From Ruminococcaceae bacterium UBA7127 (GTDB lineage Bacteria > Bacillota > Clostridia > Oscillospirales > Acutalibacteraceae): a stretch of DNA of 47,725 nucleotides. Where the stretch lies: positions 1 through 47,725 of the forward strand of contig DKXL01000026.1 in NCBI GenBank assembly GCA_002493005.1. The letters run 5' to 3'. The position numbers and the translations under genes were made by a program. The notes under the pieces are model-generated. The model was not told the origin of the DNA, made no database searches, and worked only from the letters and a program-made list of their open reading frames with translations. Positions 1 through 7,980 of this stretch are shown piece after piece. Positions within the stretch are counted from its first letter, which is position 1. Every line of letters begins with the position of its first letter.

Positions 1-145
1 GACCAATGGTCGCCCCTACCGCATGAAATATAAAATGCACATTGAAATTATTGCCGTCGATATGAATTGCTATTGTCGGGCAACCGACGTATAAAAATAT
101 ATCGTGCTATCTGCTCGAATTGTGAGCGGTGTCACACCGCCAAAT
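1..145. repeat. dispersed intergenic repeat, copy 1 (window edge)
   Basis: No gene is visible before the first CDS. The sequence contains a 3' motif (ctgctcgaattgtgagcgg, then a small GCGGTG-TCA-CACCGC hairpin at 126-140) that recurs in variant form near 32.47, 39.74 and 13.64 kb. It opens with a gaccaatggtcg stretch resembling text at 13.58 and 28.41 kb. The copies are diverged and non-coding, so this is read as one member of a host intergenic repeat family, cut by the window edge. Confidence 0.5.
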
Positions 146-153
146 AATTCCAT

Positions 154-182
154 TTGCTTTTTGTGGGGATTTATGTTAAAAT
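154..182 (+). promoter_or_regulatory. candidate sigma-A promoter of CHAP-dockerin gene
   Basis: TTGCTT at 154-159 and TAAAAT at 177-182 are separated by 17 bases and lie about 85 bases upstream of the TTG start. Seen by eye only. Confidence 0.45.
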
Positions 183-268
183 AAAAATATTACAAAATAG
201 TAATATTTGAAATAATTGAGATAATCGGCTAATAACTTGATTAATAATATGAAGCGAGGTGCACGATT

Positions 269-1318
269 TTGAAATATCTTTTAACACGTAAGGTGTCTGC
301 TGCGGCATTAACTGCGGTGATTTTGTTTGCGGCAGTGTTTGGAATGTCGGTTTTTGCCAATGCGGCAACGACATTTACCCCAAGAACTTCAGCCCCGTCC
401 TCAAGTAATGCTTATTATTACAGTGACAAAAATATTTTTTACAAATACGGCTATGGTATGCCAAACTGTACGGCTTATGCCTATGGCAGAGCCTATGAAA
501 TTCTCAAAACAGAACCCAAACTTTGCCCATACAGTGCAGAGCAGTGGTATGATTATAACAAATCCAACAAATACTATTCTTACGGAAAAACCCCAAAGTT
601 GGGCGCAATCGCCTGTTGGAGCTATTCGGGCGGCGGTCATGTTGCCGTGGTTGAAAAGATTGAAAGCGACAAGATTACCCTGTCAAACTCCGAGTGGGGC
701 GGCAGAACATTTTATTTGACAACACCAAGCACATCCGACTCAAATTACGGCGGAAACAGTTGGTGGACATTTCAGGGATTTATTTATATCGGAGATTTTG
801 AGTCATCAGGCACAGAACCGACAACAGCGCCTTATACGACGGGAATTTACAAAACTAACGTAAGTTCCACGCTTAATATGCGCAGCGGAGCAGGGACAAG
901 CTATGATTATGTAGCGTCAATTCCAAACGCTGTTAAGCTGACTGTTACTAAGATAAAGGCAAACGGCGGCTATACCTGGGGCTATACTACCTACAACGGC
1001 AAAAAAGGTTGGGTAGCACTCGATTTTTGTGATTATGTGTCACCATTGCCTACAAATCCGCCTACAACTGTACCTCCGACAACACAACCAACAACAGCAA
1101 GACCGACCGAGCCTGCCACAACAAAGCCGCAGGGACTTGGCGTCGGTGATGTAAACTATGACGGCTTAATTGATATTAAGGACGCAACCGAAATACAGAA
1201 ATATGCGGTTGATTTGGTAACCTTTACCGATGAGCAGATGAAGTTTGCGGATTTTGATTTTAACGACAAGGTTGATATCGGCGATGTAACCTGTATGCAG
1301 AAATATTTTGCACAATAA
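269..1318 (+). CDS. secreted CHAP-SH3b cell-wall hydrolase with C-terminal dockerin
   Basis: Predicted exported peptidoglycan amidase/endopeptidase that can dock onto a cohesin scaffoldin. Residues 1-32 form a signal peptide ending in a VFANA-type cleavage site. Residues about 40-170 are a CHAP (NlpC/P60-like) domain with candidate nucleophile Cys67 (PNCTAYAYG) and His124 (GGGHVAVVE). Residues about 191-258 form a bacterial SH3 domain (LNMRSGAGTSYD). A Thr/Pro-rich linker leads to a type I dockerin at about 289-349, with two Ca-binding repeats (DVNYDGLIDIKD and DFDFNDKVDIGD). The start is TTG at 269, set by GAGGTG just upstream and by the signal peptide beginning there. A dockerin on a wall hydrolase suggests remodelling of the wall around the surface complex, or attack on other cells' walls; this role is inferred. 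The gene stands alone with its own promoter and terminator. Confidence 0.88.
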   Translation: MKYLLTRKVSAAALTAVILFAAVFGMSVFANAATTFTPRTSAPSSSNAYYYSDKNIFYKYGYGMPNCTAYAYGRAYEILKTEPKLCPYSAEQWYDYNKSNKYYSYGKTPKLGAIACWSYSGGGHVAVVEKIESDKITLSNSEWGGRTFYLTTPSTSDSNYGGNSWWTFQGFIYIGDFESSGTEPTTAPYTTGIYKTNVSSTLNMRSGAGTSYDYVASIPNAVKLTVTKIKANGGYTWGYTTYNGKKGWVALDFCDYVSPLPTNPPTTVPPTTQPTTARPTEPATTKPQGLGVGDVNYDGLIDIKDATEIQKYAVDLVTFTDEQMKFADFDFNDKVDIGDVTCMQKYFAQ

Positions 1319-1333
1319 TATACATTAATTTAG

Positions 1334-1356
1334 GGGACGGTTTGCCGTCCCTTTTA
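1334..1356 (+). terminator. intrinsic terminator after CHAP-dockerin gene
   Basis: GGGACGG/CCGTCCC stem (1334-1340 with 1345-1351), TTTG loop, then a short T run. Confidence 0.85.
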
Positions 1357-1443
1357 ATTAATCCGATATCAGTATGATCACAGGTATTTGGAGAATAAGA
1401 TATGAAAATATATATAAATTAGCTTAATCCTTAAAAATATTTC

Positions 1444-1472
1444 TTGAATAATTGTTTAATATGTAATATACT
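1444..1472 (+). promoter_or_regulatory. candidate promoter of ppk-pfk operon
   Basis: TTGAAT at 1444-1449 and TATACT at 1467-1472 with 17-base spacing, about 40 bases before the ppk start. Confidence 0.5.
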
Positions 1473-1510
1473 TATTATAAGTAAAACAAAATTTTATCGG
1501 CGGTGATATA

Positions 1511-3679
1511 ATGTCAAATACGGACAGCAAAAAGAAGGCTGAAAAAGCAAAGTTAATGACAAAATGGCAAAAAATGCCGTACAATAACCGTGAGTTAAGT
1601 TGGGTCGATTTTAACTCAAGAGTGCTTGAAGAGGCATGCAAAAAGGAAAATCCGATATTGGAGCGCTGTAACTTTTTGGCTATTACTGCTTCAAATTTGG
1701 ATGAGTTTTTTATGGTGCGTGTTGCAGGCGTGCTCGACCAGGTTCACCACAACAGAAAAAACCGTGACGCATCGGGACTTATGCCTGAGGAGGTGCTGGA
1801 GGCACTTTCGTTCAAAATTCATGAGTTTGCAAAAAAGCAGTACAACTGCTATAACCGCTCGATTATTCCGTCTTTGCGCGCAAATAAAATCGTGTTTAAG
1901 GAGATAGAAACCCTTGACGGCGACCAGCGCAAATTTGTTGATGAATATTTTAAAAAAGTTGTGTTTCCTGTGTTGACTCCAATGGCGGTGGACACAAGCC
2001 GACCGTTCCCGATTCTTGCAAACAAAAGCCTTAATATAGCGGTGTGCCTGACAAACGGCGACAGCGAGGAGTATTTTGCAGTGGTTCAGGTGCCGTCAAT
2101 TTTACCGCGTTTTCTTGAACTTCCCACGCGAGAGGGCAGAGCGTTTATTTTGCTTGAAAAGGTGATTGCGGCGCATCTTTCAAATTTGTTTGAGTTATAC
2201 AATATCAAACAATATGATGCGTTTAGAATTACGAGGGACTCAGATCTTGATATCGATGAAGATACCGAGGACCTTATGGCTGAAATCAAAAAGTCAATCC
2301 GCAAGCGTAAACGCGGCGAGCCTGTAAGGCTTGAATTCAGCAAAAAATGTAATAAGGAAATCAGAAAGTTTTTGATTAATGCTCTTGATGTGACAGAGCG
2401 TGATATATATGTTCAGCACGGCCCGCTTGACCTGACATTTTTGTCAAAGTTTGCACGAATTGACGGTTGTGATAATCTTCGTTTTGAGCCGATTGTACCG
2501 GTAAATCCTCCGGCAGAGTTTTGCGACTGTGACGACATTTTTAAAGCTATAAGAGAAAAGGACAGACTTGTTCATCATCCGTACGAAAGTTTTGATGTGG
2601 TGGTTGGTTTTGTTCGCAAGGCGGCTGTTGACCCAAACGTGCTAGCGATCAAGCAGACTCTTTATCGTGTCAGCGGCAACTCGCCAATCGTTGCGGCGCT
2701 CATAAAAGCTGCCGAAAATGGCAAGCAGGTTACGGTTTTGGTTGAACTCAAGGCAAGATTTGATGAAGAAAATAACATTGCATGGGCAAACAAACTTGAA
2801 AAGGCAGGATGCCATGTTATTTACGGACTGACGGGACTTAAAACTCACTGCAAAATCTGTCTTATTGTAAGGCGTGATGAGGACGGAATCCGCCGTTATT
2901 TGCATATGGGTACGGGCAACTACAACGACAGCACTGCAAGGCTTTATACCGATATAGGAATGTTTACCTGTCGGGAGGAATACGGCGTAGATGCAAGCTC
3001 GCTGTTTAATGTGCTTACAGGATATTCGTTCCCGCCTGAGTACAACAAATTTATTGTTGCGCCAAACGGAATGAGAACCTTTTTTGAAAATATGATTTTG
3101 CAGGAAACCCAAAACGCTAAGCTTGGACTTTCGGCTTCAATTACCGCCAAGGTAAATTCACTGGTTGACCCTCAAATTATCAGTATGCTGTATGACGCGT
3201 CAAACGCAGGGGTTAAAGTTCAGCTTATTGTGCGCGGAATTTGCTGTCTTGTGCCAAATGTAAAGGGATTCAGCGAGAACATTAAGGTTGTGTCGATAGT
3301 AGGTCAGCTTCTTGAACACAGCAGAATATTTATTTTTGAAAACAACGGCAATCCGCTTTATTATATGGGAAGTGCCGATTGGATGCCGAGAAATCTTGAC
3401 CGCAGGGTTGAGCTTGTGTTCCCGGTTGAGGATGAAGATATCAAAAAGCGTGTGCAGGGGGTAATTGATGTGTCGTTTAAAGATACGGTCAATGCCAGAA
3501 GACAGCTTAACGATACAACATATAAGCCTGTTGAAAAGCGCGGCAAAAAGCGCCTGAACAGCCAAAAATATTTTTCTAAACTGGCGGCAAAAGCGCAGAA
3601 ATCGGTAATGAAAGAGAGCTATATCAGTACAATCGGAACACCCATTGTACCTGTAAAAAAGGAGGAAAATAAAGAATGA
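1511..3679 (+). CDS. ppk: polyphosphate kinase (PPK1)
   Basis: Reversibly transfers the gamma-phosphate of ATP to polyphosphate through a phosphohistidine. The 722 residues match full-length PPK1. The N-terminal domain is recognisable by NRELSWVDFNSRVLEEA and SNLDEFFMVRVAGV. The phospholipase-D-like catalytic half carries the autophosphorylated histidine in GLKTHCKICLIV (His446) followed by HMGTGNYND. The C-terminal half includes the second HSRIF-type segment (LLEHSRIFIFENNG). A basic tail of about 40 residues follows. The start is ATG 1511 behind a weak GGCGGTG site. The stop overlaps the next start in an ATGA, so the downstream phosphofructokinase is translationally coupled. That pairing is unusual and hints at joint control of polyphosphate/ATP balance and glycolysis (inference). 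Confidence 0.96.
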   Translation: MSNTDSKKKAEKAKLMTKWQKMPYNNRELSWVDFNSRVLEEACKKENPILERCNFLAITASNLDEFFMVRVAGVLDQVHHNRKNRDASGLMPEEVLEALSFKIHEFAKKQYNCYNRSIIPSLRANKIVFKEIETLDGDQRKFVDEYFKKVVFPVLTPMAVDTSRPFPILANKSLNIAVCLTNGDSEEYFAVVQVPSILPRFLELPTREGRAFILLEKVIAAHLSNLFELYNIKQYDAFRITRDSDLDIDEDTEDLMAEIKKSIRKRKRGEPVRLEFSKKCNKEIRKFLINALDVTERDIYVQHGPLDLTFLSKFARIDGCDNLRFEPIVPVNPPAEFCDCDDIFKAIREKDRLVHHPYESFDVVVGFVRKAAVDPNVLAIKQTLYRVSGNSPIVAALIKAAENGKQVTVLVELKARFDEENNIAWANKLEKAGCHVIYGLTGLKTHCKICLIVRRDEDGIRRYLHMGTGNYNDSTARLYTDIGMFTCREEYGVDASSLFNVLTGYSFPPEYNKFIVAPNGMRTFFENMILQETQNAKLGLSASITAKVNSLVDPQIISMLYDASNAGVKVQLIVRGICCLVPNVKGFSENIKVVSIVGQLLEHSRIFIFENNGNPLYYMGSADWMPRNLDRRVELVFPVEDEDIKKRVQGVIDVSFKDTVNARRQLNDTTYKPVEKRGKKRLNSQKYFSKLAAKAQKSVMKESYISTIGTPIVPVKKEENKE

Positions 3680-4755
3680 AAAGAATTGGTATTTTAACAA
3701 GCGGCGGCGATTGTCAGGGACTTAACTCCACAATACGTGCTGTTGCAAAGTCGCTGTATTATCACTACGGCAATGACGGAGTTGAAATTATCGGTATAAT
3801 TGACGGCTACCGAGGACTTATTTATGGAGAGTACAAAACGATGAAGCCTGAGGACTTTTCGGGTATTCTCACAATGGGAGGCACTATCCTGGGCACATCA
3901 AGACAGCCGTTTAAGCTTATGAGGGTTGTTGATGAGAACAGTGTCGACAAGGTTGCATCAATGAAGAAGAACTACAAAAAACTTAACCTTGACTGCCTTG
4001 TGGTGCTGGGCGGCAACGGCACTCAAAAGACCGCCAATCTTTTGAGTGAGGAGGGTTTGAATGTTGTGTCGCTTCCAAAGACGATTGACAACGATTTGTG
4101 GGGAACCGACAAAACATTCGGTTTTCAGAGTGCAGTTGATATTGCAACAAACGTAATTGATTGTATTCACACTACGGCAACCTCTCACGGACGTGTGTTC
4201 ATTGTTGAGGTTATGGGTCACAAGGTTGGCTGGCTTACATTGTACGCAGGCATTGCAGGCGGAGCAGACATTATACTTATTCCTGAAATTCCATATGACA
4301 TAGACTCGGTAATCAAGACCATCAAGGCACGCACTGCAAGCGGCAAAAACTTCTCTATACTTGCGGTTGCAGAGGGTGCAATCTCAAAGGAGCTTGCGGC
4401 AATGCCCAAAAAGAAAAAGAAAGCTGCTATTGCAGAGATGAAATATCCGTCAATTTCTTACAAGATTGCTGAGGAAATCGAGGCGGCAACAGGTCAGGAA
4501 ACCAGAGTTACGGTTCCGGGTCATTTTCAGCGCGGCGGCAGTCCCGATGCATATGACCGTGTGCTTTCAACACGTTTCGGCGTAGCGGCGGCTGACCTTA
4601 TCATAAACAAAAAGTACGGCAATATGGTTGCGCTTGTCAACAATGAGGTTGTTGCCGTTCCGCTTAAGGATATTGCAGGCAAGCTAAAAGCAGTGCCAAA
4701 GGATTGTGAGGTTGTTCAGGCTGCACGCAAGATGGGTATTTCTTTTGGCGACTGA
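3676..4755 (+). CDS. 6-phosphofructokinase (PfkA superfamily, donor uncertain)
   Basis: Phosphorylates fructose 6-phosphate in glycolysis. Family marks are the N-terminal ILTSGGDCQGLNSTIRA, PKTIDND with catalytic Asp138, and HFQRGGSPDAYDR at the substrate/effector region. Length 359 is close to the usual 320-360. The donor-site residues are mixed. The position equal to E. coli Gly104 is Gly115 (typical of ATP enzymes). The position equal to Gly124 is Lys135 (typical of PPi-type sequences). The Mg-binding Asp103 equivalent is Asn114 (LGGNGTQ). ATP use is the more likely reading, but pyrophosphate or another donor cannot be excluded from sequence. A GGAGG site lies inside the end of ppk and the start overlaps the ppk stop by four bases. 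Confidence 0.92.
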   Translation: MKRIGILTSGGDCQGLNSTIRAVAKSLYYHYGNDGVEIIGIIDGYRGLIYGEYKTMKPEDFSGILTMGGTILGTSRQPFKLMRVVDENSVDKVASMKKNYKKLNLDCLVVLGGNGTQKTANLLSEEGLNVVSLPKTIDNDLWGTDKTFGFQSAVDIATNVIDCIHTTATSHGRVFIVEVMGHKVGWLTLYAGIAGGADIILIPEIPYDIDSVIKTIKARTASGKNFSILAVAEGAISKELAAMPKKKKKAAIAEMKYPSISYKIAEEIEAATGQETRVTVPGHFQRGGSPDAYDRVLSTRFGVAAADLIINKKYGNMVALVNNEVVAVPLKDIAGKLKAVPKDCEVVQAARKMGISFGD

Positions 4756-4800
4756 TTTGTTTTGTGTTTTTGACAAGGCAAATTGTTTTTTGGTGAAATT

Positions 4801-5184
4801 ATGACTCGTGAAGAAATTTTTGAATATGTAAAGAAGGAATACGGCACACTGCCCGAATATCTGTGGGAAAGCTCGCCTGAACACGCAGTTTTGCGCCACG
4901 GCGGCAGTGGCAAATGGTATGCAATTATAATGCGTGTCAATGAGAAAAATCTTGGCTTGCAGGGCAGTAAGAATATCGACATTATGAACGTAAAATGTGA
5001 CCCGATAACCGTTGGAGCACTCAGGCTCCAAGATGGATTTCTGCCGGCATATCATATGAACAAAGATAAATGGATAAGCATAATTCTTGACAGCGCGGTT
5101 CCAAAGGAAATGATTTTTGATCTGATTGATGCAAGCTATAATGCTGTTGCACCAAAACGCAAACACAAATCCCCTGTGATTTAA
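4801..5184 (+). CDS. MmcQ/YjbR family protein
   Basis: Small cytoplasmic protein of the YjbR (CyaY-like fold, DNA-binding-like) family, whose biochemical role is not settled. The N terminus MTREEIFEYVKKEYGT and the later KWYAIIMRV and GFLPAYHMNKDKWISI segments are typical, and 127 residues is the normal size. ATG 4801 is chosen because it gives the conserved family N terminus; a TTG at 4783 in the same frame would add six residues. It lies 45 bases after the phosphofructokinase gene and may be co-transcribed with it. The last codons and stop form the left arm of a strong terminator. Confidence 0.82.
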   Translation: MTREEIFEYVKKEYGTLPEYLWESSPEHAVLRHGGSGKWYAIIMRVNEKNLGLQGSKNIDIMNVKCDPITVGALRLQDGFLPAYHMNKDKWISIILDSAVPKEMIFDLIDASYNAVAPKRKHKSPVI

Positions 5185-5200
5185 TCACAGGGGATTTATA
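5167..5200. terminator. bidirectional terminator between convergent genes
   Basis: A perfect 14-base stem (5167-5180 with 5184-5197) with a TTA loop. T-rich sequence lies on the plus side and A-rich sequence on the other, so it can serve both the yjbR-like gene and the minus-strand protease gene. It includes the yjbR stop codon. Confidence 0.85.
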
Positions 5201-5243
5201 TATGTGTATAAAATTGTGTTTTGAAGTGTTGAACTCAGCAATC

Positions 5244-6902
5244 TTAACTGTTAACAACCATCTTTTGAATTTCGGTTGCATCGCTTACATTGACTGTTCC
5301 GTCATTGTTTACGTCTGCATTTGCAAACTGTTCACTGTTAAGCTCGGTTATTTCAGCGGCATATTTTTGAATTTCTGTGGCGTCCTTAATATCAATCGAA
5401 TTATCAAGATTTACATCTCCGAGCAGTGATGCAGCCTCATCCTTTTCCATTATGGCTTTTATAACAAGTGTTCCGCCAAGGTCATCGTCAAAGTTGGTTT
5501 TGTACCAGTCCAAGAGTTCAGACATTTCATTGTTAATGCACAGATAACTTTGATTGCTTTGAGATTCGTTAATGAAAGCATAGGTATTGTCGCTTTTGAC
5601 AAGCCATTCGCCGACTCCCACATTATTTCTTGTGTAGCCTTCATCAGTGTAATTGAGTCCCTGATTAATATCGGATGTGTTAATTGTCACTCCGATAGAG
5701 CCGTTTGAATCGTTGATTTTCAGATCATTTATATCGCAACAAATATAACCTGAGTAGTTAACAACTCCGCTGTCAAGCAGTGTCCACTTGCTTTTATCAT
5801 TTGTAGGAGCATTGTCAACAGTAGGGATATAATAAATTTGATAATCAGCGCCTGTTGCCCTTGTTTCAAACACAACCTTGTCGAGTGTTTTGTAATCCTT
5901 GTCAAAATCAAACCTGTTGATGTAGGTTATCTCGTCATAAATAATGTACTGGAAGCTGTAGGTAGCGCCGTAGATTTCATTTTGCAGCAGCATAGTATCT
6001 TTGTCAATCTGCTCTACCTGTTCAATAGTATAGCTTGGGTCATACTTACTGCCAAAAAGATATTTATCCTCATATGAAATCCAAAAGTAGCCGCCGAGTG
6101 AATTATAGTCGCCCCAGCTGTTGCGCACAAGCCACGCACCGTTGTTTTGAGGTTTTTTACCTACCGAACCGTTAAATTTTTTAAGAGAATATGTATCGTC
6201 CCAGCCGACAATTTCAATAGAGTGTCCCTCATAACTGCCATTGTAGGACTGCGGCATAAAATATGAAGTGTTTGACGAGCTGTAGCAACTGTTAGCTGAT
6301 GCATACGAGGTAAACACAGCGCCGTTGTCCATAATAGACTGCTTGATTTCGTCTGTGTTGAATGACGTCAGATACTTTATTGCCGTCGTGCCGTACTCGG
6401 TGCGGTCGGTCGGCAAATCGTTGCCTGCCAAATTAACATTTGAAAAGTCAATGTCTGTGACGTCGGATTTTTTAACGCCGCCCTGCCATGAAGTAAAGTA
6501 TCCGGCAGGAATACTTGCAAAGCCTCCGTCCGAGAACCTGCGCTGCCAGCCTTTTCCGTTTGTGCGGGTGGTTGCCCAAAAATTGAGGTGTTCAGGTGAC
6601 ATCTCGCCCAAGTCTATTCCCTGACTCAAAAGTTTTGTTTCAAACGCTGAAATTCCCGCATAAGCCCAGCAGTTGTTATAATCCTGCTTTTTAATGCCGG
6701 TTACGAATCCAAGATCCTTTGAACTGTACTTTTGTGGCAGTTCAGTGCTTGAATAAGATGAAATACTTTGAGAACCGTTTTGAGATACCGACTCAAACTC
6801 ATCGTCTATCACTGCGGCATTGGCAGAGGCACAGCCGATTGAAGCTATGCAGCACACGGCAGTAAAAACTGCAACGGATTTTGTTAAAAATTTTTTGTAC
6901 AT
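5244..6902 (-). CDS. secreted papain-like (C1) cysteine protease with C-terminal dockerin
   Basis: Predicted exported endopeptidase of the papain superfamily (C1-type, lacking a long inhibitory propeptide). A signal peptide occupies about residues 1-30. The catalytic set is visible: oxyanion Gln73 and Cys78 in KKQDYNNCWAYAGISAFE, His227 in EGHSIEIVGWDD, and Asn261 in WLVRNSWGD. A beta-rich region of unknown function (about 300-485) follows. It ends with a type I dockerin (about 491-552) with repeats DVNLDNSIDIKD and DVNNDGTVNVSD. The start is ATG 6902, because GGTGAT sits 6-7 bases upstream; an ATG at 6914 in frame lies over that site. Its dockerin first repeat resembles that of the CHAP hydrolase at the window start rather than those of the amylases. 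It may process complex components or dietary protein matrix around starch; this is inference. Confidence 0.9.
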   Translation of the reverse strand: MYKKFLTKSVAVFTAVCCIASIGCASANAAVIDDEFESVSQNGSQSISSYSSTELPQKYSSKDLGFVTGIKKQDYNNCWAYAGISAFETKLLSQGIDLGEMSPEHLNFWATTRTNGKGWQRRFSDGGFASIPAGYFTSWQGGVKKSDVTDIDFSNVNLAGNDLPTDRTEYGTTAIKYLTSFNTDEIKQSIMDNGAVFTSYASANSCYSSSNTSYFMPQSYNGSYEGHSIEIVGWDDTYSLKKFNGSVGKKPQNNGAWLVRNSWGDYNSLGGYFWISYEDKYLFGSKYDPSYTIEQVEQIDKDTMLLQNEIYGATYSFQYIIYDEITYINRFDFDKDYKTLDKVVFETRATGADYQIYYIPTVDNAPTNDKSKWTLLDSGVVNYSGYICCDINDLKINDSNGSIGVTINTSDINQGLNYTDEGYTRNNVGVGEWLVKSDNTYAFINESQSNQSYLCINNEMSELLDWYKTNFDDDLGGTLVIKAIMEKDEAASLLGDVNLDNSIDIKDATEIQKYAAEITELNSEQFANADVNNDGTVNVSDATEIQKMVVNS

Positions 6903-6980
6903 AATAATCACCATAAAATAATATTAATTTTAATGAAATTTGCTCAACTAAATTATATCAACTTTTGCTGCAGTTGTAAA

Positions 6981-7010
6981 GAATATATACTGTAAAAGTG
7001 ATAAATAATA
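6981..7010 (+). promoter_or_regulatory. possible sigma-G-type promoter of gpr
   Basis: GAATA at 6981-6985 and an ATAATA-containing box ending at 7010 with about 17 bases between them resemble forespore sigma-G elements. Family knowledge is that gpr is forespore-expressed; the match here is only partial. Confidence 0.3.
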
Positions 7011-7047
7011 TAACAACAGATTTACTTTTTATCAAGAGGGGATTGCA

Positions 7048-7923
7048 ATGCAGTTGAGAACAGACCTTGCGATTGAGGCAAGAGAAATTGCGGGCGAGCA
7101 CATCGGCGGAATGGAATACAAAAAATACAAAGAAAACGGTCTTGAAATTTCAAGGCTTACCATAAAAAACAAGGCTGCAAAACAGGCGCTTGGCAAAGAA
7201 ATAGGAACATATATCACCATCGACCTGCCGTCACTCACAGATAATTTTACCGAAACCGACGAGCGCCTTGTGACAATCGGCAGAGAAATTAAGCGCCTAT
7301 TGCCCGTTAACGGGCTTGTACTTGTGGTGGGGCTCGGAAACATAGAGATTACGCCTGATTCACTCGGACCGAAAACAAGCCGCAGGGTGCTTGCTACCCG
7401 CCATATCAGCGGAGAAATTGCACGCGCCACAGGTCTTGATAAACTGCGCCCGGTGGCGGTGATGCAGACAGGAGTAACAGGGCAAACAGGTATTGAAACC
7501 GGAGAATATATCCTGAGCATAGTCAAAAGAATCAAGCCGAATGCCGTTGTGGTTATTGACGCGCTTGCATCGCGAAAACTCCAGCGGCTTGGATGTACGC
7601 TTCAAATTAGCGATACAGGCATTTCCCCCGGTGCAGGCGTGGGCAACCACCGCACAAAAATAAACAACGAAACCATAGGTGTGCCTGTTATTGCCATAGG
7701 TGTGCCGACGGTTGTTGATGCTCAGACTTTGGCAAGCGATATCATAAAAGGTGACGTTAACTCAAAACTTGAGCATCTTGTTACGCCAAAAGGCAGACAG
7801 ATGGTTGTAATTCCTCGTGAGATTGATTTGTTGACCGAGCGTGCTTCAAGGTTGATTGCCTTTGCGCTTAACGCAGCTTTGCAAAACGAATTTGATTTGA
7901 AGGACCTTGTGTCGCTGATGTAA
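7048..7923 (+). CDS. gpr: germination (spore) protease GPR
   Basis: Aspartic-like A25 family endoprotease that degrades small acid-soluble spore proteins during germination. It begins MQLRTDLAIEARE, the propeptide-type N terminus of GPR. It carries the family core GLVLVVGLGNIEITPDSLG followed by KTSRRVLATRH, VVVIDALASRKLQRLG, and the C-terminal RLIAFALNAALQ. 291 residues is slightly shorter than Bacillus GPR (about 370) but typical for clostridia. RBS AAGAGGGG lies at about 7033-7040. It is followed 57 bases later by spoIIP, the same order as in many spore formers. Its presence argues strongly that the organism makes endospores. Confidence 0.95.
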   Translation: MQLRTDLAIEAREIAGEHIGGMEYKKYKENGLEISRLTIKNKAAKQALGKEIGTYITIDLPSLTDNFTETDERLVTIGREIKRLLPVNGLVLVVGLGNIEITPDSLGPKTSRRVLATRHISGEIARATGLDKLRPVAVMQTGVTGQTGIETGEYILSIVKRIKPNAVVVIDALASRKLQRLGCTLQISDTGISPGAGVGNHRTKINNETIGVPVIAIGVPTVVDAQTLASDIIKGDVNSKLEHLVTPKGRQMVVIPREIDLLTERASRLIAFALNAALQNEFDLKDLVSLM

Positions 7924-7980
7924 CTATCATACCTTTTGATTCATCTGCATATACTATACAGACAAAAAGCAGGTGATTAT

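Noticed and set aside
1..268. Partial gene at the window start
   Set aside because: No frame with protein-like content; the text matches dispersed intergenic repeats.
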